From: Bradyrhizobium hereditatis
GTDB taxonomy: Bacteria; Pseudomonadota; Alphaproteobacteria; Rhizobiales; Xanthobacteraceae
Direction of reading: 5' to 3'
NCBI RefSeq assembly: GCF_020329435.1
Contig: NZ_JAGKJK010000011.1
Coordinates: 124,001-188,000 of the forward strand
Length of the DNA: 64,000 nucleotides
How positions within the stretch are numbered: position 1 is the stretch's first letter; the number at the start of each line of letters is the position of its first letter. A program made the translations under genes and the position numbers. The notes under the pieces were generated by a model, which was not told the origin of the DNA, did no database searches, and saw nothing but the letters and a program-made list of their open reading frames with translations. Of this stretch, positions 46,412 to 55,704 are shown piece by piece.

Positions 46412-46663
46412 TTACAGCTCACTGAGATCATCAGGCACATTGCCGAATTTGCGCAGCAGCTTCGCATCGCTGAATTCACCGAGCATGGGATCGCCACTGC
46501 GGCTGAAGGCGATGGCGCCGATGCTGCCGGCCATTCGCGACATGGTTTCGGCGCGCCGCAACGCCGTCGTCGGGCTCTGGCATTCTTCCGCGGTGCCCGC
46601 GACCGGCGCGCCGCTATCGTCCTGCAGGAATGGCATTGCGACGTAATAGGTGACATCGGCCAT
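46412..46663 (-). CDS. Small hypothetical protein
   Basis: An 83-residue soluble protein that I do not recognise. It has an Ala-rich helical middle (SPTTALRRAETMSRMAGSIGAIAF) and ends DDLSEL. AGGAGC lies before the ATG at 46663; the open frame upstream belongs to the neighbouring gene's shadow. It lies 23 bases downstream of another small gene on the same strand, probably in one transcript. Confidence 0.6.
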   Translation of the reverse strand: MADVTYYVAMPFLQDDSGAPVAGTAEECQSPTTALRRAETMSRMAGSIGAIAFSRSGDPMLGEFSDAKLLRKFGNVPDDLSEL

Positions 46664-46686
46664 TGTCTTGCTCCTGTTGTGATCGA

Positions 46687-46899
46687 TCAGGCAGCGTCGC
46701 TCTCCAGATGAGAGCTTCGCGCCGGCACACAGCCAGCAGCGATGGCTGCCTGCAATTCCTCCAGCTCGATTTCCAGGTACTCGTTTGCCATGATCAGCGC
46801 CTTGATCGTCGAGCGCAGATTGCCGTCGCACATCGCGATGGCCTGATCGCAGGCCTGCTCGTAGCGGCTGTTGTCGGAGAGGGGCGGCGTGGTGGACAT
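46687..46899 (-). CDS. Small helical hypothetical protein
   Basis: A 70-residue acidic protein, mostly helical (YEQACDQAIAMCDGNLRSTI, ALIMANEYLEIELEELQAA). I do not recognise a family. It probably shares a transcript with the 83-residue gene just downstream. The divergent upstream region (46900-47102) holds no gene that I can support. Confidence 0.6.
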   Translation of the reverse strand: MSTTPPLSDNSRYEQACDQAIAMCDGNLRSTIKALIMANEYLEIELEELQAAIAAGCVPARSSHLESDAA

Positions 46900-47102
46900 G
46901 GCTGTACTCCCGAGGCTGGCGGCAGAGGCATATGTTCACTTTTTGTTCTCATCAAGTCAAGGCGCATCCGCCGGTCGCAAGCCGGTTTTTTTTCGGCAGG
47001 GCGCGCGGCGGGATCGTCGCGCCTGTGGATGTCGGGGAAAGAACTGCCGAACGCGCCAGCGCTTGCGGCGAAGTGAATAGGCCGAACGAGGCGGCGCAGC
47101 GA

Positions 47103-47309
47103 TCAGGCGATAATGTCGGGCGTGATCTGGTCTTCGATGAAGGCGATGCGGTCGCGCAGTTGCAGCTTGCGCTTTTTCAGCCGCTGCAGCCGCAACAAAT
47201 CCGGCGCAGGCGACTGATGCAGCGCATCGATCGCCGCATCGAGATCGCGATGTTCCTGCTGCAGCCGGGCGAGCTCGTTTTCAAGCTCGCGCTCATCATC
47301 GTCGGTCAT
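47103..47309 (-). CDS. DUF465 (YdcH-like) coiled-coil protein, copy 1
   Basis: A 68-residue DUF465/YdcH family protein: a helical hairpin with heptads in ELENELARLQQEHRDLDAAIDAL and the basic LLRLQRLKKRKLQLRDRIAFIED. The KKRKLQLRD block is the family signature. Function is unknown. It is divergent from a second DUF465 gene 239 bases away. Confidence 0.85.
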   Translation of the reverse strand: MTDDDERELENELARLQQEHRDLDAAIDALHQSPAPDLLRLQRLKKRKLQLRDRIAFIEDQITPDIIA

Positions 47310-47547
47310 GGTGTAGCTTAGCTGAAAACGCGATGAGGTTGTGAACGGATTTTACTGGCTGGCGATCAATATCGTGCCTGCGGCGCTGCTACGCAAGCTG
47401 ATCCAGTTCCATACTCACGATTGGTTACAGATAAATCCGAAAATATTGAGAGGCGCGATTTTGGGATACCCATCGACAGATTTGTCGGCTGGTGTACACT
47501 CCCGCGTCCGGATCGAATCTGAGGTTCACCCACCGAGGAGATTTCGA

Positions 47548-47733
47548 ATGGCACTACAGGCGCATCTTGTTGAACTTGAACGTAAACACAAGATTCTCGA
47601 GAACGAGTTGCACGAAGCGCTCTTGCACCTATCCACAGACGATCTGCAAATTGTCGAGTTGAAGCGCCGCAAGCTGATGGTGAAGGATCAGATCGAGCGG
47701 CTGAAACAAACCGCCGACGAAACTCTCCACTAA
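47548..47733 (+). CDS. DUF465 (YdcH-like) coiled-coil protein, copy 2
   Basis: A 61-residue paralogue of the neighbouring DUF465 gene: LVELERKHKILENELHEALLH and IVELKRRKLMVKDQIERLKQ. The LKRRKLMVKDQI block aligns with LKKRKLQLRDRI of copy 1. GAGGAG lies 7 bases before the ATG at 47548; the frame opens 200 bases earlier in sequence without family character. Confidence 0.85.
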   Translation: MALQAHLVELERKHKILENELHEALLHLSTDDLQIVELKRRKLMVKDQIERLKQTADETLH

Positions 47734-47817
47734 CCAGTCCCACAAAGTATCAAATTCCACACGGCCGGATGGGTGCCGCTGCGCTCATCCGCCTGTAGGT
47801 ACCGCTTTCGACTTCCA

Positions 47818-48921
47818 TCAAAGCCCTGCGAGGTTGCCGACGTGATCGGCGATCGCGAGCGACGACGTTAGTCCCGGCGATTCAATACCGAACAGATTGA
47901 TCAGTCCGGCAACGCCGTGATCGGCGGGGCCCTGGATCAGGAAGTCCTGCGTGGCGACGGCCGGCGGCACGATCTTCGGTCGAATTCCGGAATAGCTCGG
48001 CATCAGCGCGCCGTCCGGTAGCGTCGGCCAGTAGCGTCGGATCGCGGGATAGAAGCGTTCGGCACGGGCTGGATCCACTGCATAGTCGATGCTCTCGACC
48101 CATTCGACGTCCGGACCGAAACGCGCCTGTCCGGCCATGTCGAGCGTCAGATGCACGCCGAGCCCGCCGGGCTCCGGCACTGGATAGATCAGGCGGGAAA
48201 ACGGCGCCCGCGCGCTGCAGCTGAAATAATTGCCCTTGGCGAGATAAGCGCATGGGATCATCCCGACCGGCATCCCATCGATGCCGCGGGCTACCGCGGG
48301 GGCGCCGAGCCCTGCAGCGTTGACGAGCAGGTCGCAGGCAAGCGTCATCGGCGCCTCCCCGCCGGTCTCGATTTCGATCCGGTCGCTGCCGGCCCGGGCG
48401 TGCAGCAGCGGCGTATGGAAGGCATAGGCCGCGCCGGCCTCTTCCGCATCGCCGCGCAGCGCCAGCATGTAGGCATGGCTGTCGATGATGCCGGTGGACG
48501 GCGAGAGCAGGGCAGCATCGCAGTTCAGCGCCGGCTCCAGCGCCCGCGCTGCCTCGCCCGTCAGCAGTTGCAGATCGTCGACGCCATTGGCCTCGGCATG
48601 GGCCCGGATCGACTGCAGCTTCTCGGTTTCGCTCGGTGTCGTCGCCACGATCAGCTTGCCGCAATTGCGATGCGGAATGCCATGGTCGCGGCAGTAACGG
48701 TACAGCGCGTGCTTGCCGCTGACGCACATCTGCGCCATCAGGCTGCCAGCGCGGTAATAGATGCCGGCGTGGATCACCTCGCTGTTGCGCGAGGAGGTGA
48801 CGGTGCCGATGCCCTCGGCGGCCTCAATCACGATGACTTCGCGGCCCGCCTGGGCCAGGCGTCGTGCGATCGCAAGCCCGATCACACCCGCTCCGACGAC
48901 GACGCAATCAACCTTTTCCAT
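47818..48921 (-). CDS. lhgO: LhgO-like FAD-dependent 2-hydroxyacid oxidase
   Basis: A 367-residue FAD enzyme of the DAO superfamily, close in layout to L-2-hydroxyglutarate oxidase. The dinucleotide motif is VVVGAGVIGLAIARRLAQAGREV, followed by TSSRNSEVIHAGIYY, typical of the LhgO group, and SYSGIRPKIVPP near the C-terminus. It would oxidise L-2-hydroxyglutarate or a related acid, passing electrons to quinone or oxygen. The ATG at 48921 starts the FAD domain; the frame runs 40 codons upstream in low-complexity sequence. Confidence 0.8.
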   Translation of the reverse strand: MEKVDCVVVGAGVIGLAIARRLAQAGREVIVIEAAEGIGTVTSSRNSEVIHAGIYYRAGSLMAQMCVSGKHALYRYCRDHGIPHRNCGKLIVATTPSETEKLQSIRAHAEANGVDDLQLLTGEAARALEPALNCDAALLSPSTGIIDSHAYMLALRGDAEEAGAAYAFHTPLLHARAGSDRIEIETGGEAPMTLACDLLVNAAGLGAPAVARGIDGMPVGMIPCAYLAKGNYFSCSARAPFSRLIYPVPEPGGLGVHLTLDMAGQARFGPDVEWVESIDYAVDPARAERFYPAIRRYWPTLPDGALMPSYSGIRPKIVPPAVATQDFLIQGPADHGVAGLINLFGIESPGLTSSLAIADHVGNLAGL

Positions 48922-49050
48922 GTCAGCTTCAGGCCCGGGATTTTGGTGCGTAAGTCGGCGCCTGCCACACGCCGCGATGATCATTTCCTTCGGTGAAGCC
49001 GTCAGCCAACCCTTTGGTTTGCCTCGAAATACGTCTCGCACGTCTTCCCG

Positions 49051-49084
49051 TTAGTGAAGCATTAATCATGTCGGGGCAATTGCC
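49051..49084. promoter_or_regulatory. Near-CtrA site and palindrome upstream of the second GGDEF-EAL gene
   Basis: TTAG-TGAAGCA-TTAA (49051-49065) is one mismatch away from TTAA-N7-TTAA. GGCAATTGCC (49075-49084) is a perfect 10-bp palindrome 10 bases later. Both lie about 100-130 bases before the start codon, in a 258-bp gap with no other gene. Confidence 0.25.
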
Positions 49085-49179
49085 GTAATTTGGGTCATAT
49101 TTTAGAATTGTACGGGTAGGCGTTTACCCGATCCAAACCCGTCAAGCCAGACACTCCGCCCGCAAACCTCGGGTGGGTA

Positions 49180-51882
49180 ATGGCTGACAGCAACCGGCAG
49201 GCAGGACGGAAGAATTCGATTCCGGCGCAGGCCCTCGTCTGTCTGCTCGCCATGGCTGCGAGCTGCGGATTTGCGCAGGCCGCCGCGCCTTCGGGCTTTG
49301 CGCCAGCGAGCTATATCGGCGAATTCGATCCCCATCTGGCCTGGGAGCTCCTGCTCGGGGGGATCGCCGCCTTCTCCTTCCTGGTTGCGATCGGGATCTG
49401 GATATTGACGGCTCGGCGCGGGGCCAGGAGCGCCCAGGCCCAGCGCAGCGCGTTTATCAGCTCCGCCCTCAACACGCTGAACCAGGGCGTGATGATGACC
49501 AACGCGCAAAACCGCGTGGTCTTCTGCAACGACCGCTTTCTCGAAATATACGGGCTCAGCCGCGCCGAGATTTCGAGCAAAATGACCGGCCGCGAACTGC
49601 TCGAACTGCGGCGCGCGCGGGGATTGCTCAATCTCTCCGTCGACGAGTTCAGCAAGCTTGCCCGCCGTCCCGAAGGCATCGTCACCGAGCTGCCGGGTGG
49701 GCGGTCGGTGCTGTCGAAGATCTTCCGCCTGCCCAATGGCGGCACGATCGGAACACATGAGGATTGCACGGAGCAGCGCCAGCTGTCGCGCAAGCTGGCA
49801 TCGACCACCAAGTTTCTGGAGTCGGTGCTCGACAACGTGCCGGTCTGCGTCGCCGCCAAGAACATCGAGGACGGCCGCTATATCTTCGCCAACCGCGCGT
49901 TCGAGCGGTTCTCGCGCTTCTCCCGCGATCACGTCATCGGCAAGCGTGCTGACGAGATCTTCCGGCCCGACACTGCGAAGAGCATCGAGGCGGCGGACCA
50001 GGCGGCGCTGACCGCGCCGGAAGGCTATCATCGCAATGAATACGTCGTCGAACGGGGCGACGATAAGCGCGTTCTGTCCGCAAACCGCGTGGTGGCGCGC
50101 AACGAGAGCAACAAGCCGGAATTCCTGATCACGCTGTTTGACGACGTGACCGACCGCCGGTCGCTGTCGCGCGAGCTCGAAAACACCAAGAAATTCCTCG
50201 AACTGGTGGTCGACAACATCCCGGTGTCGCTGATCGTGGAGCGCGTCAGCGATGGACGATATTTGCTCGCCAACCGCAGCGCGGAGACCATTCTCAACCG
50301 CCGCCGCGAGGATGCCACCGGCCTGACCGCCGCCGACATTTTCAATCCGCGCGAAGCTAAATTGATCATCGCGCGCGACGAGGCCGCGATCAAGAAACGC
50401 GGCCTGCTCACCGAAGAGCATCCGATCTCGACCAAGGATGGCTTGCGGCTGTTCCTGACCCGCCGCATGACGGTTCTCGATGAGGCTGGCGAGCCGCAAT
50501 ACCTGATCAAGACCCACGAGGACGTCACAGATCGCCGCCAGACCGAATCGCGGATGGCGCACATGGCCTATCATGACGGCCTGACCGATCTGCCGAACCG
50601 CGCAGCCTTCTTGCAGGCGCTGGCGCAGATGATCGAGGCCTGTGCCGGCACCGACGAGGAATTCGCGGTGCTGTGCGTCGACCTCGACGGCCTGAAGGAA
50701 ATCAACGACGTGTTCGGCCATGCCACCGGCGACAAGCTCCTGATCGAGGTTGCCGGCCGTATCCAGGCCTGCGCCCGCGGCGGGGTGGTGGCTCGCCTTT
50801 CCGGCGACGAGTTCGGCCTGATCATCGACGGCAAGCAGCCCGAGGCGGGCAAGGCGCTCGCCGAGAAGCTTGCGCATACGCTGTCGGACGAGTTCGTGAT
50901 CGACGGCAAGTCGGTGCGGACCGGAGTCACGACCGGCATTTCGGTGTTCCCGCATAACGGCTCGGACGCCGCCTCCTTGCTCGCCAATTCCGGCGCGGCG
51001 TTGTTCCGCGCCAAGCAGAAGTCGCGCGGCTCGATCAGCGTGTTCGAGCCCGAGATGGACCAGCAGATCCGCGATCGCCGCGTGCTGCACCAGGACCTCT
51101 CGATGGCGATCAGGAACGGCGAACTGTCGTTGTACTACCAGCCGCAGGCCGCGGCAGGACCGACGGCCGCTACCAGCAAGGTCATCGGCTTCGAGGCGCT
51201 GGCGCGCTGGATCCATCCGGTGCGCGGCTTCGTTTCACCGGGCGATTTCATCCCGCTCGCCGAAGAAAGCGGCCTGATCGTCGAGATGGGCGTTTGGATT
51301 CTGCGCGAAGCCTGCCGCGAGGCTGCCTCCTGGCCGGTGCCGCTGCAGATCGCCGTCAACCTGTCGCCGGCGCAGTTCATGCACGGCGACGTCGTCAGCC
51401 TAGTGCATTCGATCCTGCTCGAGACTGGCCTGGCGCCCGACCGGCTCGAGCTCGAAATTACCGAAGGCGTGCTGATCGAGGATTTCGACCGCGGCCTGGC
51501 GCTGCTGCGGCGGCTGAAGGCGCTCGGCGTGCGGATCTCGATGGACGATTTCGGTTCCGGCTACTCCTCGCTGAGCTACCTCCAGGCGTTCCCGTTCGAC
51601 AAGATCAAGATCGACCGCACCTTCGTCATGAATCTCGGACGCAACCCGCAATCGGCGGCGATCGTGCGTGCCGTCATCGATCTCGGCCACGGCCTCGAAA
51701 TGTCGATCGTTGCCGAAGGCGTGGAGACCCAGGAACAACTCGGCTTCCTCTCGGACGAAGGCTGCGACGCAGTGCAGGGCTATCTGCTCGGCAAGCCCCA
51801 GCCGATCGGGCATTACGCCATCCTGGTGGGCCGCAACGCTGCCAACAACGTCGAGACCGAGCGCAAGCTCGCCAGCGCCTGA
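49180..51882 (+). CDS. PAS-GGDEF-EAL protein, probably a c-di-GMP phosphodiesterase
   Basis: A 900-residue protein. A signal-like segment and one membrane helix (LLLGGIAAFSFLVAIGIWIL, about 48-68) are followed by three PAS-like repeats (about 95-190, 210-325, 335-450). The GGDEF domain has SGDEF at 541-545 instead of GGDEF and no RxxD inhibitory site five residues upstream, so cyclase activity is doubtful. The EAL domain is complete: EAL at 672-674, NLSPAQF, EITEG, DDFGSGYSSL and AEGVET. A phosphodiesterase with a regulatory GTP-binding domain is the likeliest reading, although substitutions in the first Gly can retain activity. Confidence 0.92.
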   Translation: MADSNRQAGRKNSIPAQALVCLLAMAASCGFAQAAAPSGFAPASYIGEFDPHLAWELLLGGIAAFSFLVAIGIWILTARRGARSAQAQRSAFISSALNTLNQGVMMTNAQNRVVFCNDRFLEIYGLSRAEISSKMTGRELLELRRARGLLNLSVDEFSKLARRPEGIVTELPGGRSVLSKIFRLPNGGTIGTHEDCTEQRQLSRKLASTTKFLESVLDNVPVCVAAKNIEDGRYIFANRAFERFSRFSRDHVIGKRADEIFRPDTAKSIEAADQAALTAPEGYHRNEYVVERGDDKRVLSANRVVARNESNKPEFLITLFDDVTDRRSLSRELENTKKFLELVVDNIPVSLIVERVSDGRYLLANRSAETILNRRREDATGLTAADIFNPREAKLIIARDEAAIKKRGLLTEEHPISTKDGLRLFLTRRMTVLDEAGEPQYLIKTHEDVTDRRQTESRMAHMAYHDGLTDLPNRAAFLQALAQMIEACAGTDEEFAVLCVDLDGLKEINDVFGHATGDKLLIEVAGRIQACARGGVVARLSGDEFGLIIDGKQPEAGKALAEKLAHTLSDEFVIDGKSVRTGVTTGISVFPHNGSDAASLLANSGAALFRAKQKSRGSISVFEPEMDQQIRDRRVLHQDLSMAIRNGELSLYYQPQAAAGPTAATSKVIGFEALARWIHPVRGFVSPGDFIPLAEESGLIVEMGVWILREACREAASWPVPLQIAVNLSPAQFMHGDVVSLVHSILLETGLAPDRLELEITEGVLIEDFDRGLALLRRLKALGVRISMDDFGSGYSSLSYLQAFPFDKIKIDRTFVMNLGRNPQSAAIVRAVIDLGHGLEMSIVAEGVETQEQLGFLSDEGCDAVQGYLLGKPQPIGHYAILVGRNAANNVETERKLASA

Positions 51883-51958
51883 TCCCGCGAGCGACATCCT
51901 CTTTTGGCCATCATGGCCTAGTGTAGTGAACTGAAGTTCTCTTTCACTAGCCTTGCGT

Positions 51959-53428
51959 ATGGCGGACTACGATCTCGCGATCATTGGCGGCGGACTAAAC
52001 GGCGTCAGCATCGCGCGCGACGCCGTCGGACGTGGCTTGCGCGTCATCCTGCTGGAGCAGGGCGATCTCGGCGGTGGCGCCTCCTCGGCCTCGCCGCGGC
52101 TGATCCACGGTGATTTCGCGGGACTGGAGCGGCGGCATATTCTGCGCGTTCGCTCGGCGCTTGCTGAGCGCGATGTCTGGCTCAGGATCGCGCCGCATCT
52201 GGTGCGTCCGATGCGCTTTGCTATTCCCGCCCATTCGGAAGAGCGTCCGGACTGGCAGTTGCGCTCCTGGCTCCTGCTGTACGACCGGCTGGGCTCGCGC
52301 AGCGGCCTGCCGGCTTCGGCAACCGTGGACGTCACGCATCATCCACTCGGCAACGCGCTGAAGCGGCCGTTCGGCACTGCCTTCGAATGTTCCGATTGTG
52401 TCGTCGACGATTCGCGCCTCGTGGTCCTCACCGCGGTCGATGCCGCGGCGCGCGGCGCCGTGATCCGCACCGGCGCGCGCTGTACCCGCGCCGAGCGCGG
52501 CAAGGAGTGGCGGCTGGTAACGATCGATCGCGGCTTTCGCCAAGTGGTCACGGCGAGGGCGGTCGCCAATGTCACCGGCGCCTGGACGCCGTCCGTCGCC
52601 GAGACGGTGTTGCGCGTGACGCCGCCGAAGGTCGCCGCCGTGCAGATGAGCCAGATCGTCGTGAGCCGCCTGTTCGACTGCGACAACATCTATGTGTTTC
52701 AGAACAGCGACGGACGGCTGATCTTCGCAAGCCCCTATGAGCGCGATTTTACGCTGATCGGCACCGCCAGCCATGCCTTCAAGGGTGATCCCGCCATCGT
52801 TGCGATGGCGGCGGACGACGTCGCCTATCTCTGCGATGCAGCGAACCGCTATTTCCGCGAACGGATCGAAACCGTCGACGTGGTGCGCACGCTTTCCGGC
52901 GCCAACGTGGTGCCGAGTCTCGCGGGCAGGCGGCATCAGCGCGATGGGGCGATGCTGCTCGATCATGGGCGCGGCAAGGCGCCGTTGCTCACGGTTTGCG
53001 GCGGCGACGTCACGACCGCGCGGTTGCGCGCGGAGAGGGCAGTCTCGGAGCTGACGCCGTTCTATCCCATGTCGCCGCGCTGGACCGCGAACGCGCCGCT
53101 GCCCGGCGGCGATTTTGCCTGGAACCGTTTCGACGATGAGGTCGAGGAGGTGCGGGAGCGCTGGCGGTTTCTCGGCGAGGATCAGGCCAAACGTCTGGTC
53201 GCCGCCTACGGAACGAAAGTCAAAGAGATCCTGGGCGACGCCAGAGAGCGCAGCGATCTCGGCCCGGCCTTCGGATCGGAATTGACGGGTGCCGAGGTCC
53301 GCTATCTCATGCAGAAGGAATGGGCGCGCTTTCCGGACGATATCCTGTGGCGGCGCTCGAAGCTCGGCATGACTATGCAACCGGCGGATCGCGAGGCCCT
53401 GGCGGCGTTCATGGCCGCGTCAAGCTGA
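51959..53428 (+). CDS. glpD: GlpD-family glycerol-3-phosphate dehydrogenase
   Basis: A 489-residue FAD enzyme of the aerobic GlpD family, oxidising sn-glycerol 3-phosphate to dihydroxyacetone phosphate at the membrane. The FAD motif is LAIIGGGLNGVSIARDAVGRGLRV, followed by QGDLGGGASSASPRLIHGDF. Typical GlpD proteins read GGLRYLE after the His, whereas this one reads GDFAGLE, so it may be a diverged paralogue. The C-terminal helical domain (AEVRYLMQKEWARFPDDILWRRSKLG) is canonical. The ATG at 51959 begins the FAD domain. No glpK or glpF is adjacent. Confidence 0.85.
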   Translation: MADYDLAIIGGGLNGVSIARDAVGRGLRVILLEQGDLGGGASSASPRLIHGDFAGLERRHILRVRSALAERDVWLRIAPHLVRPMRFAIPAHSEERPDWQLRSWLLLYDRLGSRSGLPASATVDVTHHPLGNALKRPFGTAFECSDCVVDDSRLVVLTAVDAAARGAVIRTGARCTRAERGKEWRLVTIDRGFRQVVTARAVANVTGAWTPSVAETVLRVTPPKVAAVQMSQIVVSRLFDCDNIYVFQNSDGRLIFASPYERDFTLIGTASHAFKGDPAIVAMAADDVAYLCDAANRYFRERIETVDVVRTLSGANVVPSLAGRRHQRDGAMLLDHGRGKAPLLTVCGGDVTTARLRAERAVSELTPFYPMSPRWTANAPLPGGDFAWNRFDDEVEEVRERWRFLGEDQAKRLVAAYGTKVKEILGDARERSDLGPAFGSELTGAEVRYLMQKEWARFPDDILWRRSKLGMTMQPADREALAAFMAASS

Positions 53429-53442
53429 GGAATGGTTTGGAG

Positions 53443-54459
53443 ATGCGGCGCGTAATCAGGCCAACTGTTTTCCTGGCCTTTGTCGGCTCACTCGGGGGAA
53501 TAGCCTATCGCTATTTCATTGACGATCCGATCGAAGCCACGTGGCCAAACTATCTCCGGAGCATCCTGCATGGGATGGGTATCACGCTGGCCTGCTGGGG
53601 TGTTCATCTTTACTTCACGTCGCGACGAAGTGCGTGGATCAGCAAATGGCCGCTGCTGATGGATCTGGCGGTGCGCTCCGCGACCATGGCCATCGTTGTC
53701 GCGAGCGCGGCGCTGGTCTTGCAAGTGACGCTGTACTGGGAATGGATCGAGACGAAGTGGCTGATCGAACAGTTTCCCGGCATCGTTGCGATCAGCTTCT
53801 TCGCGTCCCTGGTCGTCTTGTCAGCCTTCGAACTGACGCGGCTGGTCGGCAGCCGCGTGCTGTTCAACGTGGCGCTCGGGCGCTACCGCAGCCCGGTGCG
53901 GGAAGCGCGCGTGCTGATGTTTCTCGATCTCGCGGGCTCGACCTCGCTTGCTGAGTCGATGGGTGAGGTGCGCGTGCAAGGCCTGCTTACCCGCTTCTTC
54001 TTCGACATTGACGGCGCGATCGTCGCGCATGGCGGCGAGGTCCACGCCTATGTCGGCGATGAGGTCATCGTGACATGGCCGCTTGATCGCAGGATGTCGG
54101 GCGGACGCTGCATCGACTGCTTCTTTGCGATTGCCGACAGCATCGCGGAACGAGCGGAGTCTTACCGGCAGGAGTTCGGCATGGTGCCGAGCTTCCGCGC
54201 CGGTCTGCATGCCGGTCACGTCGCAATCAGCGAGTGCGGCAGCTCACGCCGCCAGCTTGCCTATTTCGGCGATACCGTGAATGTGACGGCGCGGCTGCAG
54301 GAGCACTGCAAGGAGGCCGGGCGGAATCTGCTGGTATCGGCCGATCTGCTGCGCCTCATGAAGCTCAAGCCGGCCTTCGCCGTCGAAGCGCTGGGAGAGG
54401 TTCGCCTGCGGGGCCGGACTGCGGCCATTGAGGTATTTGCGATAGAGCGCCGTAGCTGA
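53443..54459 (+). CDS. Membrane class III adenylate/guanylate cyclase
   Basis: A 338-residue cyclase. Four hydrophobic segments (about 8-25, 40-60, 75-98, 112-135) form a membrane region, followed by a class III catalytic domain (about 150-330). VLMFLDLAGSTSLAESMG supplies the first metal Asp, HAYVGDEVIVTW the second, and YFGDTVNVTARLQE the transition-state Asn and Arg, so it should be active. The product, cAMP or cGMP, depends on purine-selecting residues that I cannot assign safely. The start lies 15 bases after the glpD stop, with GAGGAA before it. Confidence 0.9.
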   Translation: MRRVIRPTVFLAFVGSLGGIAYRYFIDDPIEATWPNYLRSILHGMGITLACWGVHLYFTSRRSAWISKWPLLMDLAVRSATMAIVVASAALVLQVTLYWEWIETKWLIEQFPGIVAISFFASLVVLSAFELTRLVGSRVLFNVALGRYRSPVREARVLMFLDLAGSTSLAESMGEVRVQGLLTRFFFDIDGAIVAHGGEVHAYVGDEVIVTWPLDRRMSGGRCIDCFFAIADSIAERAESYRQEFGMVPSFRAGLHAGHVAISECGSSRRQLAYFGDTVNVTARLQEHCKEAGRNLLVSADLLRLMKLKPAFAVEALGEVRLRGRTAAIEVFAIERRS

Positions 54460-54510
54460 TACGGACGGCGCTTCAGCCGTTTTGCTCGACCTTCGCGACT
54501 GGCAGGTGGC

Positions 54511-55704
54511 ATGACCGGAGAATCGCCCAATATCGACACGCCGAAGATCGACAAGGCAGCGGCGTCGGCAAGGCCCGCTGCGCCTGCCGATGCGGCCGCC
54601 GACATGCCCTTGCTGCGGATCGAGGGGGTTACCAAGAATTTCGGCAGTTTTCGCGCGGTAGACCGGCTCTCGCTCGACATCAAGGCGGGCGAATTCTTTG
54701 CGCTGCTCGGTCCGAGCGGCTGCGGCAAGACCACGCTGCTCAGGATGCTGGCCGGCTTCGAGACGCCTGACGAGGGCCGCATCCTGCTCGGCGGCCGCGA
54801 CATCGCGCCGGTGCTGCCGCATGAGCGGCCCGTCAACATGATGTTCCAGAACTACGCGCTGTTTCCGCATCTTTCGGTGCGGGACAACATCGCGTTCGGC
54901 CTGAAGCGCGCCGGGATGGCGCGCGCCGCGATCGATACCCGCGTGGGCGAGATGGTTGCGCTGGTCAGGCTTGAGGGCATGGAGAGGCGCAAGCCGGATC
55001 AGCTTTCCGGCGGCCAGCGGCAGCGCGTGGCGCTGGCTCGCTCGCTGGCGCGGCGGCCAAAGGTGCTGCTGCTCGATGAGCCCTTGGCCGCGCTCGACAA
55101 GAAGCTGCGCGAGAGCACGCAACAGGAATTGATGGAGCTGCAGCGCAGCCTCGGCATGACCTTCATCGTCGTCACCCACGACCAGGAAGAGGCGATGACG
55201 ATGGCGACCCGGATCGGCGTCATGAACGCCGGGCGGCTCGAACAGGTCGCAACGCCGCGCGATCTCTACGAGGCCCCTCGCTCGCGCTGGGTTGCCGAGT
55301 TCGTCGGCGACGTCAACCTGTTCGACGGCGAAGTCGTTTCGCATGATCACCATCGCCTGACCATTGCGACGAGGGATGCGGGAAACATCGTGGTCGCGGA
55401 GCAGCGTCAGATGGTCACCGGGACCGCCGTCTCGGTTGCGATCCGCCCCGAGAAGGTGAAGCTGTGGCATCACGGCCCGGCGTCGGACGCCGGCCATTCG
55501 CACGCAGTCAACCGGTTGGCAGGCGTAGTCGCCGATGTCAGCTATCTCGGCGGCTCGACCGTCTACAGGATCAAGCTCGATTCCGGTACGGTCGTACGCT
55601 CGTCGATGACCAATACCACGCGGCTGGACATCCATACCTATGGCGTAAGCCAGCGCGTGCTAGCGTGGTTCACGCCTGACGATGGCGTGGTGCTGGAGCG
55701 ATGA
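54511..55704 (+). CDS. potG: Polyamine-type ABC transporter ATPase (PotG-like)
   Basis: A 397-residue ATPase driving an importer of the spermidine/putrescine family. Residues 1-30 are an Ala/Pro-rich extension. Walker A is GPSGCGKTT, the Q-loop is MFQNYALFPHLSV, the signature LSGGQRQRVALA, Walker B VLLLDEPLAALD, with His in VTHDQEEAM. The C-terminal TOBE domain (from about 300) is typical of PotA/PotG. It is coupled to the following permease by ATGA. No substrate-binding protein is encoded in the window for this set. Confidence 0.92.
   Translation: MTGESPNIDTPKIDKAAASARPAAPADAAADMPLLRIEGVTKNFGSFRAVDRLSLDIKAGEFFALLGPSGCGKTTLLRMLAGFETPDEGRILLGGRDIAPVLPHERPVNMMFQNYALFPHLSVRDNIAFGLKRAGMARAAIDTRVGEMVALVRLEGMERRKPDQLSGGQRQRVALARSLARRPKVLLLDEPLAALDKKLRESTQQELMELQRSLGMTFIVVTHDQEEAMTMATRIGVMNAGRLEQVATPRDLYEAPRSRWVAEFVGDVNLFDGEVVSHDHHRLTIATRDAGNIVVAEQRQMVTGTAVSVAIRPEKVKLWHHGPASDAGHSHAVNRLAGVVADVSYLGGSTVYRIKLDSGTVVRSSMTNTTRLDIHTYGVSQRVLAWFTPDDGVVLER

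Noticed and set aside
49102..51216. A 704-codon open frame antisense to the second GGDEF-EAL gene
   Set aside because: It is a high-GC shadow: no recognisable domain, Arg/Gly/His-rich composition, and the opposite strand encodes a complete multi-domain protein.
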